Source of the DNA: Nostoc sp. S13
GTDB taxonomy: Bacteria; Cyanobacteriota; Cyanobacteriia; Cyanobacteriales; Nostocaceae
Assembly (NCBI RefSeq): GCF_029379315.1
Contig: NZ_JAQYWQ010000021.1
Span: forward strand, 1 to 63,807
DNA: 63,807 nt
Direction of reading: 5' to 3'
Both the position numbers and the translations under genes were made by a program. Under the pieces are notes generated by a model. It had not been told where the DNA came from and searched no databases. It worked only from the letters and a program-made list of their open reading frames with translations. Of this stretch, positions 44,868 through 52,959 are shown in pieces. Every line of letters begins with the position of its first letter. Positions within the stretch are counted from its first letter, which is position 1.

Positions 44868-45254
44868 TCACTCTGCGAATGATTGAGCCGATACTTCTGC
44901 GTCGTAGGTAGAACGTGCATCATGTATTTCTGAGCGATGTTCCAGCGACCAAAGCACAAGCGCTTGAACGAGCGGAACGAGCGACTTTCCAAGCGGCGTA
45001 AGCGAATATTCGACCTTGGGTGGAATGCTGGGGTAGACGGTCCGAAGTAAGATGCCATTCCGTTCAAGACCGCGCAGCGTCTCTGTCAGCATCCGCTGAC
45101 TGATCCCCGGCAACCTTCGTTTGATCTCGCTAAATCGTAAGCTCCCGCCCACAAGGTTCGATAGAATCAGGGACGTCCACTTATCGCCGACGTGGTCGAG
45201 AATCTCTCGAACGGGACAATCTTCGTCATTAAAAAATTTTGGGATTCGGCTCAT
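44868..45254 (-). CDS. HxlR-family transcriptional regulator
   Basis: A 128-residue winged-helix regulator. CPVREILDHVGDKWTSLIL with the conserved early Cys, LRFSEIKRRLPGISQRMLTETLRGLERNGIL and YSLTPLGKSL are the defining segments. Many HxlR proteins sense aldehydes, quinones or oxidants through that Cys. The start is ATG 45254 with AGGAAGG 5 bases upstream. It is divergent from the YCII and NmrA-like genes, the classical layout of a local repressor or activator with its targets; the 162 bases between must hold the operator. Confidence 0.9.
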   Translation of the reverse strand: MSRIPKFFNDEDCPVREILDHVGDKWTSLILSNLVGGSLRFSEIKRRLPGISQRMLTETLRGLERNGILLRTVYPSIPPKVEYSLTPLGKSLVPLVQALVLWSLEHRSEIHDARSTYDAEVSAQSFAE

Positions 45255-45416
45255 GGTTACCTTCCTGTGCCTTAGGCAGAAAAAAGTGCCGTCTTCCATT
45301 TTGCTTTATTTTAGTACAGAATGAACCAAGTTATGAAAAGGAACCGTGCAGATTCCTCTTCAATATGCGGATTGGGCATAGGTTTCACAACCAAACAAGC
45401 TAAATAGAGGTGACAT
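45255..45416. promoter_or_regulatory. Divergent control region of the HxlR module
   Basis: It separates the regulator from its presumed target genes. CTTAGGCAGAAAAA (45270-45283) stands near the hxlR-like start; the same bases occur upstream of the 474-residue protein gene at 63.64 kb. AAAGGAAC and GAGGTGA sit near 45348 and 45408, the latter serving as the YCII ribosome site. No exact operator is assigned. Confidence 0.4.
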
Positions 45417-45716
45417 ATGCAATATCTTGTTATCTTCACGCCCAACAAGAAGTTCGAGATCGATGGCGTGCCGTCTGACTTCGCAGAGACAGAACTCAAG
45501 GAACAGGCGCAAGTGCGAGTTCTTTACGCGGGGGGAGGCGCCCGTCAAGTGTGGGCGCTGGACACTAAAACCCGCGGCGGGGTTATCCTGTTCGAGGCGG
45601 AGTCGCCGGAGCACCTTCAGGAGATGATCGACAGCTTCCCACTCATTAAGGCCGACTACGCCGACTACCAGATCCTGCCGCTCGCGCCCCATGCGGCATT
45701 CTCGAAGAAGTCCTAA
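45417..45716 (+). CDS. YCII/muconolactone-isomerase-like small protein
   Basis: A 99-residue ferredoxin-like alpha/beta protein (MQYLVIFTPNKKFEIDG ... GGVILFEAESPEHLQEMIDSFPLIKADYADYQILPL), a pattern of the YCII or muconolactone-isomerase superfamily. Such proteins are often next to HxlR regulators. The GC-rich, G/C-ending codons differ from neighbouring Nostoc-type genes. No catalytic assignment can be made. Confidence 0.7.
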   Translation: MQYLVIFTPNKKFEIDGVPSDFAETELKEQAQVRVLYAGGGARQVWALDTKTRGGVILFEAESPEHLQEMIDSFPLIKADYADYQILPLAPHAAFSKKS

Positions 45717-45774
45717 TCAAAGCCGCATTTCTACGACCGGAAAACCCCTAAGTGTTGCATAGGAGAGTTAAAAC

Positions 45775-46398
45775 ATGAAAGTCTTAGTCATAGGAGCTGC
45801 CGGCAAGACCGGTAGAGCTGTAGTCGAGCAGGCTGTGGCCGCTGGACACCAGGTCACGGCCTTCGTTCGCAAAGCTGACGAGTATGAAGTCTCCGACGTT
45901 GGCGTCATCGAAGGTGATGCCACCAATAGTGTCGATATCGACGCAGCAGTCCTCGGTCAAGATGCTGTTCTTGACACAATTGGTGGCAAAACGCCTTACA
46001 AGGCAACTACCCTCGAATCGAGTGCCGCCAACACAATCATTGCTTCCATGCAGCGAAACAGTGTGCGCCGTCTGGTGGTAACTTCCATGATTGGCGAAGG
46101 GGATAGTGAGGCGAATACTACCTTTTATGAGCGCTTACTTGTTTCGACCTTTTTGCGCGGCGCGGACAAGGACAAAGCGGCAATGGAGTCCGCTGTCGAA
46201 TCGAGCGGTCTGGACTGGGTGATTCTTCGCCCAGCCCTCCTTACCGACGACCCCGCCAAGGGGAACGTTCGAGTCTTCGATGCCGATACGGGCGAGAAGG
46301 CTCATAAGATTACACGTGCCGACCTGGCTTCCTTCATGCTTGCCCAGCTTGACAATAACGAATACCTCCATCAAGCCGTTACTATCGCAAATAGCTAA
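45775..46398 (+). CDS. NAD(P)H-binding SDR (NmrA/YwnB-like)
   Basis: A 207-residue atypical short-chain dehydrogenase. VLVIGAAGKTGRAVVEQAVAAGHQVTAFVRKADE is the nucleotide-binding motif, RLVVTSMIGEGDSE follows, and WVILRPALLTDDPAKGNVR is the conserved C-terminal part. Family members are NAD(P)H-dependent reductases or redox sensors. It follows the YCII gene after 58 bases, with GGAGAG before ATG 45775, and probably shares control by the HxlR protein. Confidence 0.88.
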   Translation: MKVLVIGAAGKTGRAVVEQAVAAGHQVTAFVRKADEYEVSDVGVIEGDATNSVDIDAAVLGQDAVLDTIGGKTPYKATTLESSAANTIIASMQRNSVRRLVVTSMIGEGDSEANTTFYERLLVSTFLRGADKDKAAMESAVESSGLDWVILRPALLTDDPAKGNVRVFDADTGEKAHKITRADLASFMLAQLDNNEYLHQAVTIANS

Positions 46399-46649
46399 GA
46401 ACTCTTTGGCCACGCTCTCTGGGGTTGGCAGCGTGTTCGTTGAGTATCCAGGACAGTCCTAGACAAACAAATGGAATATTAAAGAGTTGAGGCAACATAA
46501 CCCTTCGTAATGCCCTTTAACTAGAGCCGATGGCGACGATTTTGGTACAGTTCGCTAGTGTTACAAGGCTATTTCCCCAGGTGGCACTCAAGGTGCTACG
46601 CTCCTAAGCGGTAGTTCTTGAATACAAATCATTAGTGAGAACAATCATT
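46399..46649. other. Spacer
   Basis: No gene seen. About 250 bases of mixed composition, without clear hairpin; any promoter of the SnoaL-like gene lies here. Confidence 0.45.
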
Positions 46650-47075
46650 ATGTCTACAACAGAAACTAGTGCAAAGGATGAAGCGGCAATCAAAGCAGTG
46701 ATTGCCGCGTTTGCCGAGGCGTGGAACGCTAAAGACGCGGAGCTTTTGGCGAAGTTGTTTGTCGAGGATGCCGATTTCGTAGATGTCATAGGTCGTTGGT
46801 TTAAAGGGCGAACCGAGATCAAACAAACACACGCGCAGGCGTTCGCGTCGTTCTTAAGCGATAGCCAGATGACTATTACTGACACTCAAATCAAATTCCT
46901 CACCCCGAATGTGGCAGTCCTACATACCACTTGGGAAACCACTGGACACAAGAGTCCTGATGGAGTATATCGAATACAAGATACAGGTGTCTTGACAGCC
47001 GTAACAACCTGCAAGGAGAAGACCTGGCAGATTACCGCTTTTCACAACACAGGGACTGTGCCAATTCCTGACTGA
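46650..47075 (+). CDS. SnoaL-like / SgcJ-EcaC family protein
   Basis: A 141-residue cone-fold protein of the nuclear transport factor 2 superfamily: EAAIKAVIAAFAEAWNAKDAELLAKLFVEDADFVDVIGRWFKGRTEI, then VAVLHTTWETTG and the C-terminal WQITAFHNTG. SgcJ/EcaC members are small, mostly uncharacterised. The ATG at 46650 is preferred over codons from 46635. It may belong to the same imported stress module but is separated from the NmrA-like gene by 250 bases. Confidence 0.85.
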   Translation: MSTTETSAKDEAAIKAVIAAFAEAWNAKDAELLAKLFVEDADFVDVIGRWFKGRTEIKQTHAQAFASFLSDSQMTITDTQIKFLTPNVAVLHTTWETTGHKSPDGVYRIQDTGVLTAVTTCKEKTWQITAFHNTGTVPIPD

Positions 47076-47167
47076 AGCGTAACAAAAAGTTTGCTTTAAG
47101 CGGCGTTGGTAAATGACGAGATGAATTAGGCAGGAACAGGCACATCCCTAAACTTGAGGCAGATTTA

Positions 47168-48403
47168 TCAAGTGATGACAAAATCAAATAATTGATGGGC
47201 CATTTCTAATTTAGAACAAGGTGCAATTTCTACCTGATTTCCTTGACTATCTAAAAATATCGCTTGATTATTATCGCTACCAAAACCACTATCAGGTTGA
47301 TCGATGGGATTGGCAACAATAGCATCGAGTTTTTTATTATGTAACTTTTCTAATGCTGGCTTGACAATATCACCAGTTTGTGCAGCGAAACCGATTAATA
47401 TCTGATGCGGCTGTTTAAGTTGTGCTAATTGGGCGACTATATCCGCTACAGGTTCCAAAGGTAAAGCTTGGGGGAGCGATCGCTTGGGCAATTTCTCTGT
47501 ACTATAATCTCGTGGCTTCACATCTGCCACGGCTGCTGACATGACAATTACATCAGCGTTGGCTAAACATTCCACCATGACGTGCTGCATTTGGTCGGCA
47601 CTAACGACGGGAATTGCTTGCACTCCTAATGGTACATCCCAATTAGCTGGCCCATGTACCAGGGTGATACTTGCCCCTCGGTGAAGTGCGGCTTGCGCTA
47701 AAGCTAATCCCATTTTACCTGTGGAAGGATTACCAATAAACCTCACTGGGTCAAGATACTCTCGCGTTCCCCCAGCACTAATTAACACTCGTTTACCTAC
47801 TAAATCTCGTTTGCCTTGAGTGTGTAACAACGATTGGATGTGAGCCAAAATTTCTGGAGGTTCTGCTAATCTACCAGCACCAATGCGATCGCACGCTAAT
47901 AAACCCGATGCTGTACTCATTCCATGATATCGGCTATCGATCAATAGCTGTTGCCAATTTCGCTGCACTGATAGCTGTTGCCACATATCCGTATTCATTG
48001 CGGGTGCTAACAGCACGGGACAAGTAGAAGCCAGCACGGTATTTGTGAGTAAATTATCAGCCATCCCGTAGGCTAACTTTGCTAATGTATTAGCCGTCAA
48101 GGGGGCAATTACCATGACATCTGCCCATTCACCCAATTCAATGTGCAACGGACGAGAGTGAGTTGGCTGCCAGAAATCATCATCTGTGTAGGCGGGATGA
48201 CGGGATAGAGTGGCTATTGTCAGAGGCGTGATAAATTCTTGCGCTGAACGGGTGAGAACGACTCGGACTTCTACGCCAGTTTTAAACAGCGTCGAAACCA
48301 ATGCACAAATTTTGTAGGCGGCGATACCGCCACCTACACCAATTAAAACCCTGGTCAATTTGGGATTTGGGATTTGGGATTTGGGATTAAGTGGTAATGG
48401 CAT
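47168..48403 (-). CDS. coaBC: Phosphopantothenoylcysteine decarboxylase/synthetase (CoaBC)
   Basis: A bifunctional coenzyme A enzyme. The CoaC part (residues 20-190) has [19 protein letters not shown] and the [17 protein letters not shown] active-site loop. The CoaB part has [27 protein letters not shown] and AAVADVKP. The catalytic sites look intact. The first 15-20 residues ([13 protein letters not shown]) are coded by a GGGATTT heptamer array at 48360-48390, so the N-terminus is repeat-derived, or translation begins at TTG 48358 instead of ATG 48403. Confidence 0.93.
   Translation of the reverse strand: MPLPLNPKSQIPNPKLTRVLIGVGGGIAAYKICALVSTLFKTGVEVRVVLTRSAQEFITPLTIATLSRHPAYTDDDFWQPTHSRPLHIELGEWADVMVIAPLTANTLAKLAYGMADNLLTNTVLASTCPVLLAPAMNTDMWQQLSVQRNWQQLLIDSRYHGMSTASGLLACDRIGAGRLAEPPEILAHIQSLLHTQGKRDLVGKRVLISAGGTREYLDPVRFIGNPSTGKMGLALAQAALHRGASITLVHGPANWDVPLGVQAIPVVSADQMQHVMVECLANADVIVMSAAVADVKPRDYSTEKLPKRSLPQALPLEPVADIVAQLAQLKQPHQILIGFAAQTGDIVKPALEKLHNKKLDAIVANPIDQPDSGFGSDNNQAIFLDSQGNQVEIAPCSKLEMAHQLFDFVIT
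48357..48392. repeat. GGGATTT heptamer array at the coaBC 5' end
   Basis: About four units of GGGATTT, in the same frame-preserving 7-base register as the other arrays. It overlaps the N-terminal codons of coaBC. Confidence 0.8.
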
Positions 48404-48495
48404 TAGAAGTTTCGGAGCAACCAAGTGATACATTAACCCTGATAATCTCTGATTCTAGCCAGTTGGCCCAATCTAAAATCTAAAATCCAAAATCG
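48404..48495. other. Spacer between DUF2555 gene and coaBC
   Basis: Ends with AAAATCTAAAATCCAAAATC units (about 48471-48492), the same heptamer family as at 244 and 33.9 kb. Confidence 0.6.
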
Positions 48496-48708
48496 TTACG
48501 CTTCATCATAGGGTTCCAAGTCTAAGAGGTAGATATAGGGTTCAACTAACTCTGGACGCTGAAATGCGATCGCTCGCAATAGATGCCAATCATTTAAGCC
48601 CTCAAAAGCATTGCTATAATTATCTAGCTCCAGACGTGTAGCCAGGTCTTCTACTTCTGCCACAGTCATGGCAGCAATTTCTTTCTTGGAAATGCTTAGA
48701 GTTGTCAT
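48496..48708 (-). CDS. DUF2555 family small protein
   Basis: A 70-residue protein limited to cyanobacteria: SISKKEIAAMTVAEVEDLATRLELDNYSNAFEGLNDWHLLRAIAFQRPELVEPYIYLLDLEPYDEA. The function is unknown to me. Start at ATG 48708 avoids nine weak upstream codons. It is upstream of coaBC on the same strand, with 92 bases of repeats between. Confidence 0.8.
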   Translation of the reverse strand: MTTLSISKKEIAAMTVAEVEDLATRLELDNYSNAFEGLNDWHLLRAIAFQRPELVEPYIYLLDLEPYDEA

Positions 48709-48862
48709 AATGCTCGCCCCTCCCTTATGCAGCACTCGCCTTCAGCATGGGTTAAGTTGCGCTGAACGCAGCCACCCAATATATATTACTCATTAGAAGT
48801 CATTAATTTCGTAAAAATTGTCAGAATTTCTACCAGAATTTATAAAAAATTTGTAATGCTGA

Positions 48863-49483
48863 CTAGCCAATTGTATTTACAACGAAATTCCGTAGCACCT
48901 CTAACGTTTGTGGATCTATTTCATGCCCCATATCAAATTCGTGGTATTCTACAGCCACTCCTAGAGACTTTAGAGTTTCTCGTGCCTTCCAAGCGGCTTG
49001 CACGGGCACAACTTCATCATATCTACCGTGGGTGATTAAAGTCGGCGGAATTCCGCTTTTACCTGCTCTTATTGCGTCTGGATGTAAATACCCACTCATG
49101 ACAACTAAACCTGCTAGGGGCAATTTTGAGCCGACATCTAAAGTCATTGCTCCCCCTTGAGAAAATCCACTTAAAATGGTACGTGATAAAGGTATGCCAG
49201 TGCTACTTTCTAAAGATTCCAAAAAATCTGTTAGCAGTTGCCGACTTTCTGCCAACCCTTGATACATATTCTCCACCCGCAGGTCATACCATGCCATCCC
49301 TACAGGGGAATAGGGATAAGGAAAAGGTGCATTAGGCAATACAAACTCGTAATCGGGTAAGTTGATCAAAGGTAACAAAGATGCTACATCCTCAGCATTA
49401 GCGCCCCAACCATGCAAAGTGACAATTAAGCCTGCCGGGGCTTGAGAAGTTGCTCTCTTAACGGTAATAGCTTGTAAGGACAG
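48863..49483 (-). CDS. Carboxylesterase/phospholipase-type alpha/beta hydrolase, CTG start
   Basis: The core has the nucleophile elbow GFSQGG, the oxyanion loop LHGWGAN, Asp in HGRYDEVVP and His in FDMGHEI, a complete Ser-Asp-His triad. The first strand of the fold (PAGLIVTLHGWG) is in frame upstream of the nearest TTG (49417). The only start-like codon before the upstream TAG is CTG 49483, preceded by AGGAG at 7 bases. So a CTG start giving 206 residues (SLQAITVKRATSQAP...) is most likely. The enzyme is cytoplasmic; substrate unknown. Confidence 0.85.
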   Translation of the reverse strand: MSLQAITVKRATSQAPAGLIVTLHGWGANAEDVASLLPLINLPDYEFVLPNAPFPYPYSPVGMAWYDLRVENMYQGLAESRQLLTDFLESLESSTGIPLSRTILSGFSQGGAMTLDVGSKLPLAGLVVMSGYLHPDAIRAGKSGIPPTLITHGRYDEVVPVQAAWKARETLKSLGVAVEYHEFDMGHEIDPQTLEVLRNFVVNTIG

Positions 49484-50203
49484 AGGTTTACTCCTAAAAT
49501 TCTATTCTTCTAATAGATCCTATCTCTTTAAGCAGACTTAGTATTTAGCGGCATTTGCAGCTTGCTCAAAGAATGCGATTGTCGTCAAGGGAATTTATCG
49601 AAAACAGAAATACGAATCACACCGATATAGTGCTGAAATCATCATCCGCCAACAAGACTTTATCTTAAAGGATGTTTTAAAAGTGGTCGGCTGTGATTTA
49701 GGCATTTATTGATCCCCCCTAGCCCCCCTTTTTAAGGGGGGGAACCTGATCAAAGTCCCCCTTTTTAAGGGGAGCCACTACGTTGGGGAGCCAGTGCGTT
49801 GGGGAGCCAGTGCGTTGGGCGGCTCTGCCGACTTGAAGCACCTGGCGTCGGCTCTGCCGACTTGAAGCACCTGGCGTGGATTTAGAGGGATCTAGAACGT
49901 TTTGCTAGTGACAAGAGGACTTTTAAAACATCCTCTTAAAGCCAGATTTAAATGCAACACTGTTTTAGAAGCCGACGAATGGGAACGCCAGTCGCCTCAA
50001 GTCGGGAAACCCGCCCACGGCGCTGGCTCCTCTTTATGTGCCACCATTAATAAAAATCCGATCCCGTCCAAAAAACCACTTTATAGAAATATTAAGAAAG
50101 ATGTGACTCATGGATAGCCTACAAGGGAAGGGGGCTGGGAGGTTAAGTTTTTGATTACTGAATCGGTGTTCTAGTCCCCACTCCCTACTCCCTACTCCCC
50201 GGT
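49484..50203. other. Spacer carrying a MITE and repeats
   Basis: About 720 bp without a gene. It holds the 268-bp MITE described separately, whose inside has CCCCCTTTTTAAGGGGG palindromes and tandem units GAGCCAGTGCGTTGGG and GGCTCTGCCGACTTGAAGCACC. The last 40 bases have CCCCACTCCCTACTCCCTACTCCCC, a C-rich heptamer array before ydcF. Confidence 0.65.
49668..49935. mobile_element. MITE, 268 bp, TTA target duplication
   Basis: Left end AAGGATGTTTTAAAAGT and right end (reverse complement) GAGGATGTTTTAAAAGT are inverted repeats. TTA flanks both sides (49665-49667 and 49936-49938). Length is one base from that of the element at 8977. A lone end of the same kind, GAGGATGTTTGAAAAGT, lies at about 51075. 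Confidence 0.78.
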
Positions 50204-50995
50204 ATGTTTCTATATCTATCTAAATTACTGCCACTATTTTTTTATCCACTAGGACTAGCCTGCGTAAGCTTGGTAGTAGCATTAGTGACATTGTGGAAAC
50301 GACCGCGCACTGCGGCGATCGCAATTGCTTTTGCCTTAACTTTATTGCTATTTTGTAGTAACGCTTGGATTGCTAAATCATTAGTGCGATCATTAGAATG
50401 GCAATATCTTCCACCCGCCCAAATACCAGTTGCAGAAGCAATTGTGGTTTTAGGTGGCGCAACTAAATCAGCTTTTCCCCCAAGACCTACTGTAGAATTG
50501 AGTGAATCAGGCGATCGCGTGATTTATGCCGCACAATTGTATCGCCAAAAAAGAGCGCCTATAATCATTCTGAGCGGGGGTCGCATTGATTGGCGTGGAG
50601 GTGGTTCACCAGAGTCGGCAGATATGGCAACAATACTTACATCTATTGGTATTCCATCTGAGGCGATTGTTCAGGAACCTGAATCTCTGAATACTTATCA
50701 AAATGCGGTAAATGTCCGAAAAATTTTGTCAGATCGTGGTATTATTCAGGTATTATTAGTCACTTCGGCAATGCACATGCCGCGATCGCTTCAGGTTTTC
50801 CAGCGTCAAGGAATCAATGCCATTCCTACACCCACTGACTTTCTTGTGAGTGAGGGTGAGTTGCAAGAACTCGGTAGCAGTCCTAAAGCCGCTATACTGA
50901 ATTTATTACCTGATACCGACAACTTGCACCAATTTACTAGCGCTTTAAAAGAGTACATTGGTTTTTTAGTTTATCGCTTACGCGGTTGGGTTTAA
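50204..50995 (+). CDS. YdcF/SanA-like DUF218 membrane protein
   Basis: A 263-residue protein with two N-terminal transmembrane helices (about 8-28 and 37-57) and a DUF218 domain: AEAIVVLGGATKS, PIIILSGGRIDW, PESLNTYQNAVNVRKIL, VLLVTSAMHMPRSLQVFQRQGI. Relatives ElyC and SanA in Enterobacteria affect envelope integrity. The conserved SGG and TSAxHMPR pieces suggest an active domain of unknown chemistry. Confidence 0.88.
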   Translation: MFLYLSKLLPLFFYPLGLACVSLVVALVTLWKRPRTAAIAIAFALTLLLFCSNAWIAKSLVRSLEWQYLPPAQIPVAEAIVVLGGATKSAFPPRPTVELSESGDRVIYAAQLYRQKRAPIIILSGGRIDWRGGGSPESADMATILTSIGIPSEAIVQEPESLNTYQNAVNVRKILSDRGIIQVLLVTSAMHMPRSLQVFQRQGINAIPTPTDFLVSEGELQELGSSPKAAILNLLPDTDNLHQFTSALKEYIGFLVYRLRGWV

Positions 50996-51342
50996 TGAAG
51001 TTAGGAGTTATGAGTTAGAAGTTATGAGTTATTAATTATAAAATGTAGTAAGTGCCTAAATTCCCAACTTTAGAGGATGTTTGAAAAGTATTTTTGCTAG
51101 CATCAAAGGCTCCCAAACCTAACACAGTGGGACTCCCTTCCCTCACGGTGAAAGGGGGTTTCAAAGCCTCTCGGACTTTAAAATAATTCGTAATTCGTAA
51201 TTAAGTTTTGTAACGGAGGATTTAGAACCAGACTTACATACTTGCGGCTTGTTAGAAGCCGGGGACTTAAACCCATCGAATTTGTTAAACTCCAAACTTC
51301 AAACTCCTCACTCCCCACTCCCCACTCCCCACTCTTAACTTT
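50996..51342. other. Spacer with repeats and a lone MITE end
   Basis: About 350 bp. TTA-GAGGATGTTTGAAAAGT at 51072-51091 looks like the left end of the MITE family without a matching right end. TTCGTAATTCGTAATT (51187) and CCCCACTCCCCACTCCCCACTC (51310-51332) are repeat arrays. No gene is seen. Confidence 0.55.
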
Positions 51343-51564
51343 ATGTCTAAAAATTTACCTTATATTATGCCATCCCCTCAACCCCAAGTTGAGGAAGCTT
51401 TTGGCGCTTACCAAACAACCCACCAGTTTTACCACGAAGTTCGGTCACGGTCAGAGTTTCAGCGTTATTGTGAATGGTATTATACAACAGCAGAACAGCA
51501 CCGCCAAGAGCTTAAAAGAATGCGCGGCGAACTGAATATTTTCCAGTGGTTTCGCCGCAGATGA
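51343..51564 (+). CDS. Small conserved protein of unknown function
   Basis: A 73-residue soluble protein (MSKNLPYIMPSPQPQVEEAF, then QTTHQFYHEVRSRSEFQRYC and RMRGELNIFQWFRRR). Aromatic, charged helical residues dominate from 25 onward, as in small adaptors. I think of it as conserved in cyanobacteria but cannot name it. It converges on ftrV with 5 bases between the stops. Confidence 0.6.
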   Translation: MSKNLPYIMPSPQPQVEEAFGAYQTTHQFYHEVRSRSEFQRYCEWYYTTAEQHRQELKRMRGELNIFQWFRRR

Positions 51565-51569
51565 GTCAT

Positions 51570-51824
51570 TTAGATGACTTCTAACTCGTTTTCACGTAAA
51601 TGGGCTTTAAACTTTTTACTAAACTGGACTACAATCGGCAGATTAGCGCTTACCGGTCTGCCTTGCCATTGGGTGGCAATACCTACTACATCGCCTTCTA
51701 CGCCTTTGATGTCAAAAGGCTGATTCCGATGTTCAGGATGATGATACACTACTACCGAATCTTTAACGCGGATGCGATCGCCAACTTTCATAACAACATT
51801 TACACCTAGCATTTGCTTTTCCAT
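51570..51824 (-). CDS. ftrV: Ferredoxin-thioredoxin reductase variable chain (FtrV)
   Basis: The variable subunit supports the catalytic iron-sulfur subunit that passes electrons from ferredoxin to thioredoxin in light regulation. The 84 residues show VGDRIRVKDSVVVYHHPEHRNQPFDIKGVEGDVVGIATQWQGRPVSANLPIVVQF, the diagnostic small beta-barrel. The start could be ATG 51824 or 51812. The catalytic subunit gene ftrC is not in the window. Confidence 0.93.
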   Translation of the reverse strand: MEKQMLGVNVVMKVGDRIRVKDSVVVYHHPEHRNQPFDIKGVEGDVVGIATQWQGRPVSANLPIVVQFSKKFKAHLRENELEVI

Positions 51825-52650
51825 AAGTATCTGCTACAAAATATATGATTAAACCGCCCAACATTTGATTTAATCAGCTATTTCTTGACCCTTTTTCGGG
51901 GTAAGACGGCGCATTTGACCCTCTACCGTCCAGGCAAGGGAGCGTGTTGCGGTAAATCCAGCGCTGTAGGCGACTGGCGTTAGCGCAGCGTTAGGCACGT
52001 TCGTCTAGCGTCTTGCAGAGAAGGAGCGTCACCCGGAAAGGGTTCCAAGAGTTATAGCAACTGCCGCACGTCTTAGTAATCCGTGCGTACTTTTTTAAGT
52101 ATTTTGCCGCGTCAACTTTTTGGAATACTTTTAATTAACCCTTTTATCTTCAGGGTAACTGAAAGTTTAAGTCAAGAAATTTTACACAATTCAGCAAACA
52201 CAAGGTTTACCAGCTTACTCATGAGCTTGCCTTGGATATGCCTACCACCTAGCAGCTTTTCGCCCTGTTCGCTGACGTTAGCTTTGAGTGAGTCATGGTA
52301 ATCAATCAATTCCTTGGTCAGTTCGTTCTTGGCCAATTGGATCAGAAGATTAACCATAAATTTAAAAGACTATTGTTTTATACTAGTACAACACGGCGTA
52401 AATAGAGCAACCATTTAAAAACCCTAAAAAGCCTATTCCGTAATACAAGTGACTTTTACTTCTCTACGAGAGGCTGCGCCAACAACTACGCTCAGTACAA
52501 GTGACTTTTGACTTCCGCCTTACGGTACTAGGGATGTGCAGAGGTTTTTGCAGCGCCATACCTTAACATCCGGGAGGATGAAGAGAACACCCAGGAAGAG
52601 TAGTAACTTCTGGGGATTCAGTGTAATTTTTATATTTCTATATACAAATT
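51825..52650. other. Spacer, about 820 bp
   Basis: No supported gene. 51950-52050 holds GC-rich dispersed repeats (GGCGACTGGCGTTAGCGCAGCGTTAGG). 52455-52530 has CTTCTCTACGAGAGGCTGCGCCAAC and CAGTACAAGTGACTTTT repeated. A minus-strand 61-codon frame at 52172-52357 is weak and lacks a known family. Confidence 0.55.
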
Positions 52651-52722
52651 AAAAAACACCTGGGAGTGTTGCCGTGTTTCCACCCCAGGCATTTCTTATT
52701 CTCAACTTGCTCCTCACACAAA
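52651..52722 (-). ncRNA. Yfr2-type small RNA, copy B
   Basis: Read on the minus strand, GTGTGAGGAGCAAG (5' side) is followed by a hairpin CCTGGG...CCCAGG and TGTTTTTTAATTTG. The hairpin loop contains GGTGGAAACACGGCAACACTCC, which matches the motif I know for the Yfr2/Cyano-1 RNA family of cyanobacteria. The T-run makes the hairpin a Rho-independent terminator. Regulatory role unknown. Confidence 0.72.
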
Positions 52723-52805
52723 TAAACAATATCACTACTTGTATCAAAGGGCAAATATATTGATTTAACTTTCAAAACTGCACAAGCAATCCAATTTCTG
52801 ACAAA

Positions 52806-52879
52806 TTAAAAAGCGCTTGGGAGTGTTGCCGTGTTTCCACCCCAGGCGCTCTTTATTTTTAACTTGCTCCTCACACACG
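52806..52879 (-). ncRNA. Yfr2-type small RNA, copy A
   Basis: Copy A lies about 155 bases upstream of copy B and shares the same parts: GTGTGTGAGGAGCAAG, stem GCGC(C)TGG / CCAAGCGC, identical loop GGTGGAAACACGGCAAC, and CTTTTTAATTTG at the end. The stem bases differ from copy B while the loop is unchanged, which favours a structured RNA. Upstream, TTTGATA and ATATTATAG look like promoter elements shared by both copies. It lies just downstream of purH on the same strand. Confidence 0.74.
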
Positions 52880-52959
52880 AATCTATAATATCACCGCTTC
52901 TATCAAAGGGCTAATATATTGAGTGACACTTTCAAAACTGCACACCTTACAATCAAAGT

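Noticed and set aside
49785..49880. Short tandem units as a CRISPR array
   Set aside because: Units GAGCCAGTGCGTTGGG and GGCTCTGCCGACTTGAAGCACC are adjacent without spacers of constant length, inside a MITE.
52083..52357. Short frames on both strands in the spacer after ftrV
   Set aside because: The 61-codon minus frame (MVNLLIQLAKNELTKEL...) has a plausible start but no family or neighbours; evidence is insufficient.
52700..52720. Plus-strand CTCCTCACAC as a Yfr1 RNA
   Set aside because: Yfr1 has ACTCCTCACAC between two hairpins; here the hairpin with T-run and the GGAAACA loop make sense only on the minus strand, which fits Yfr2.
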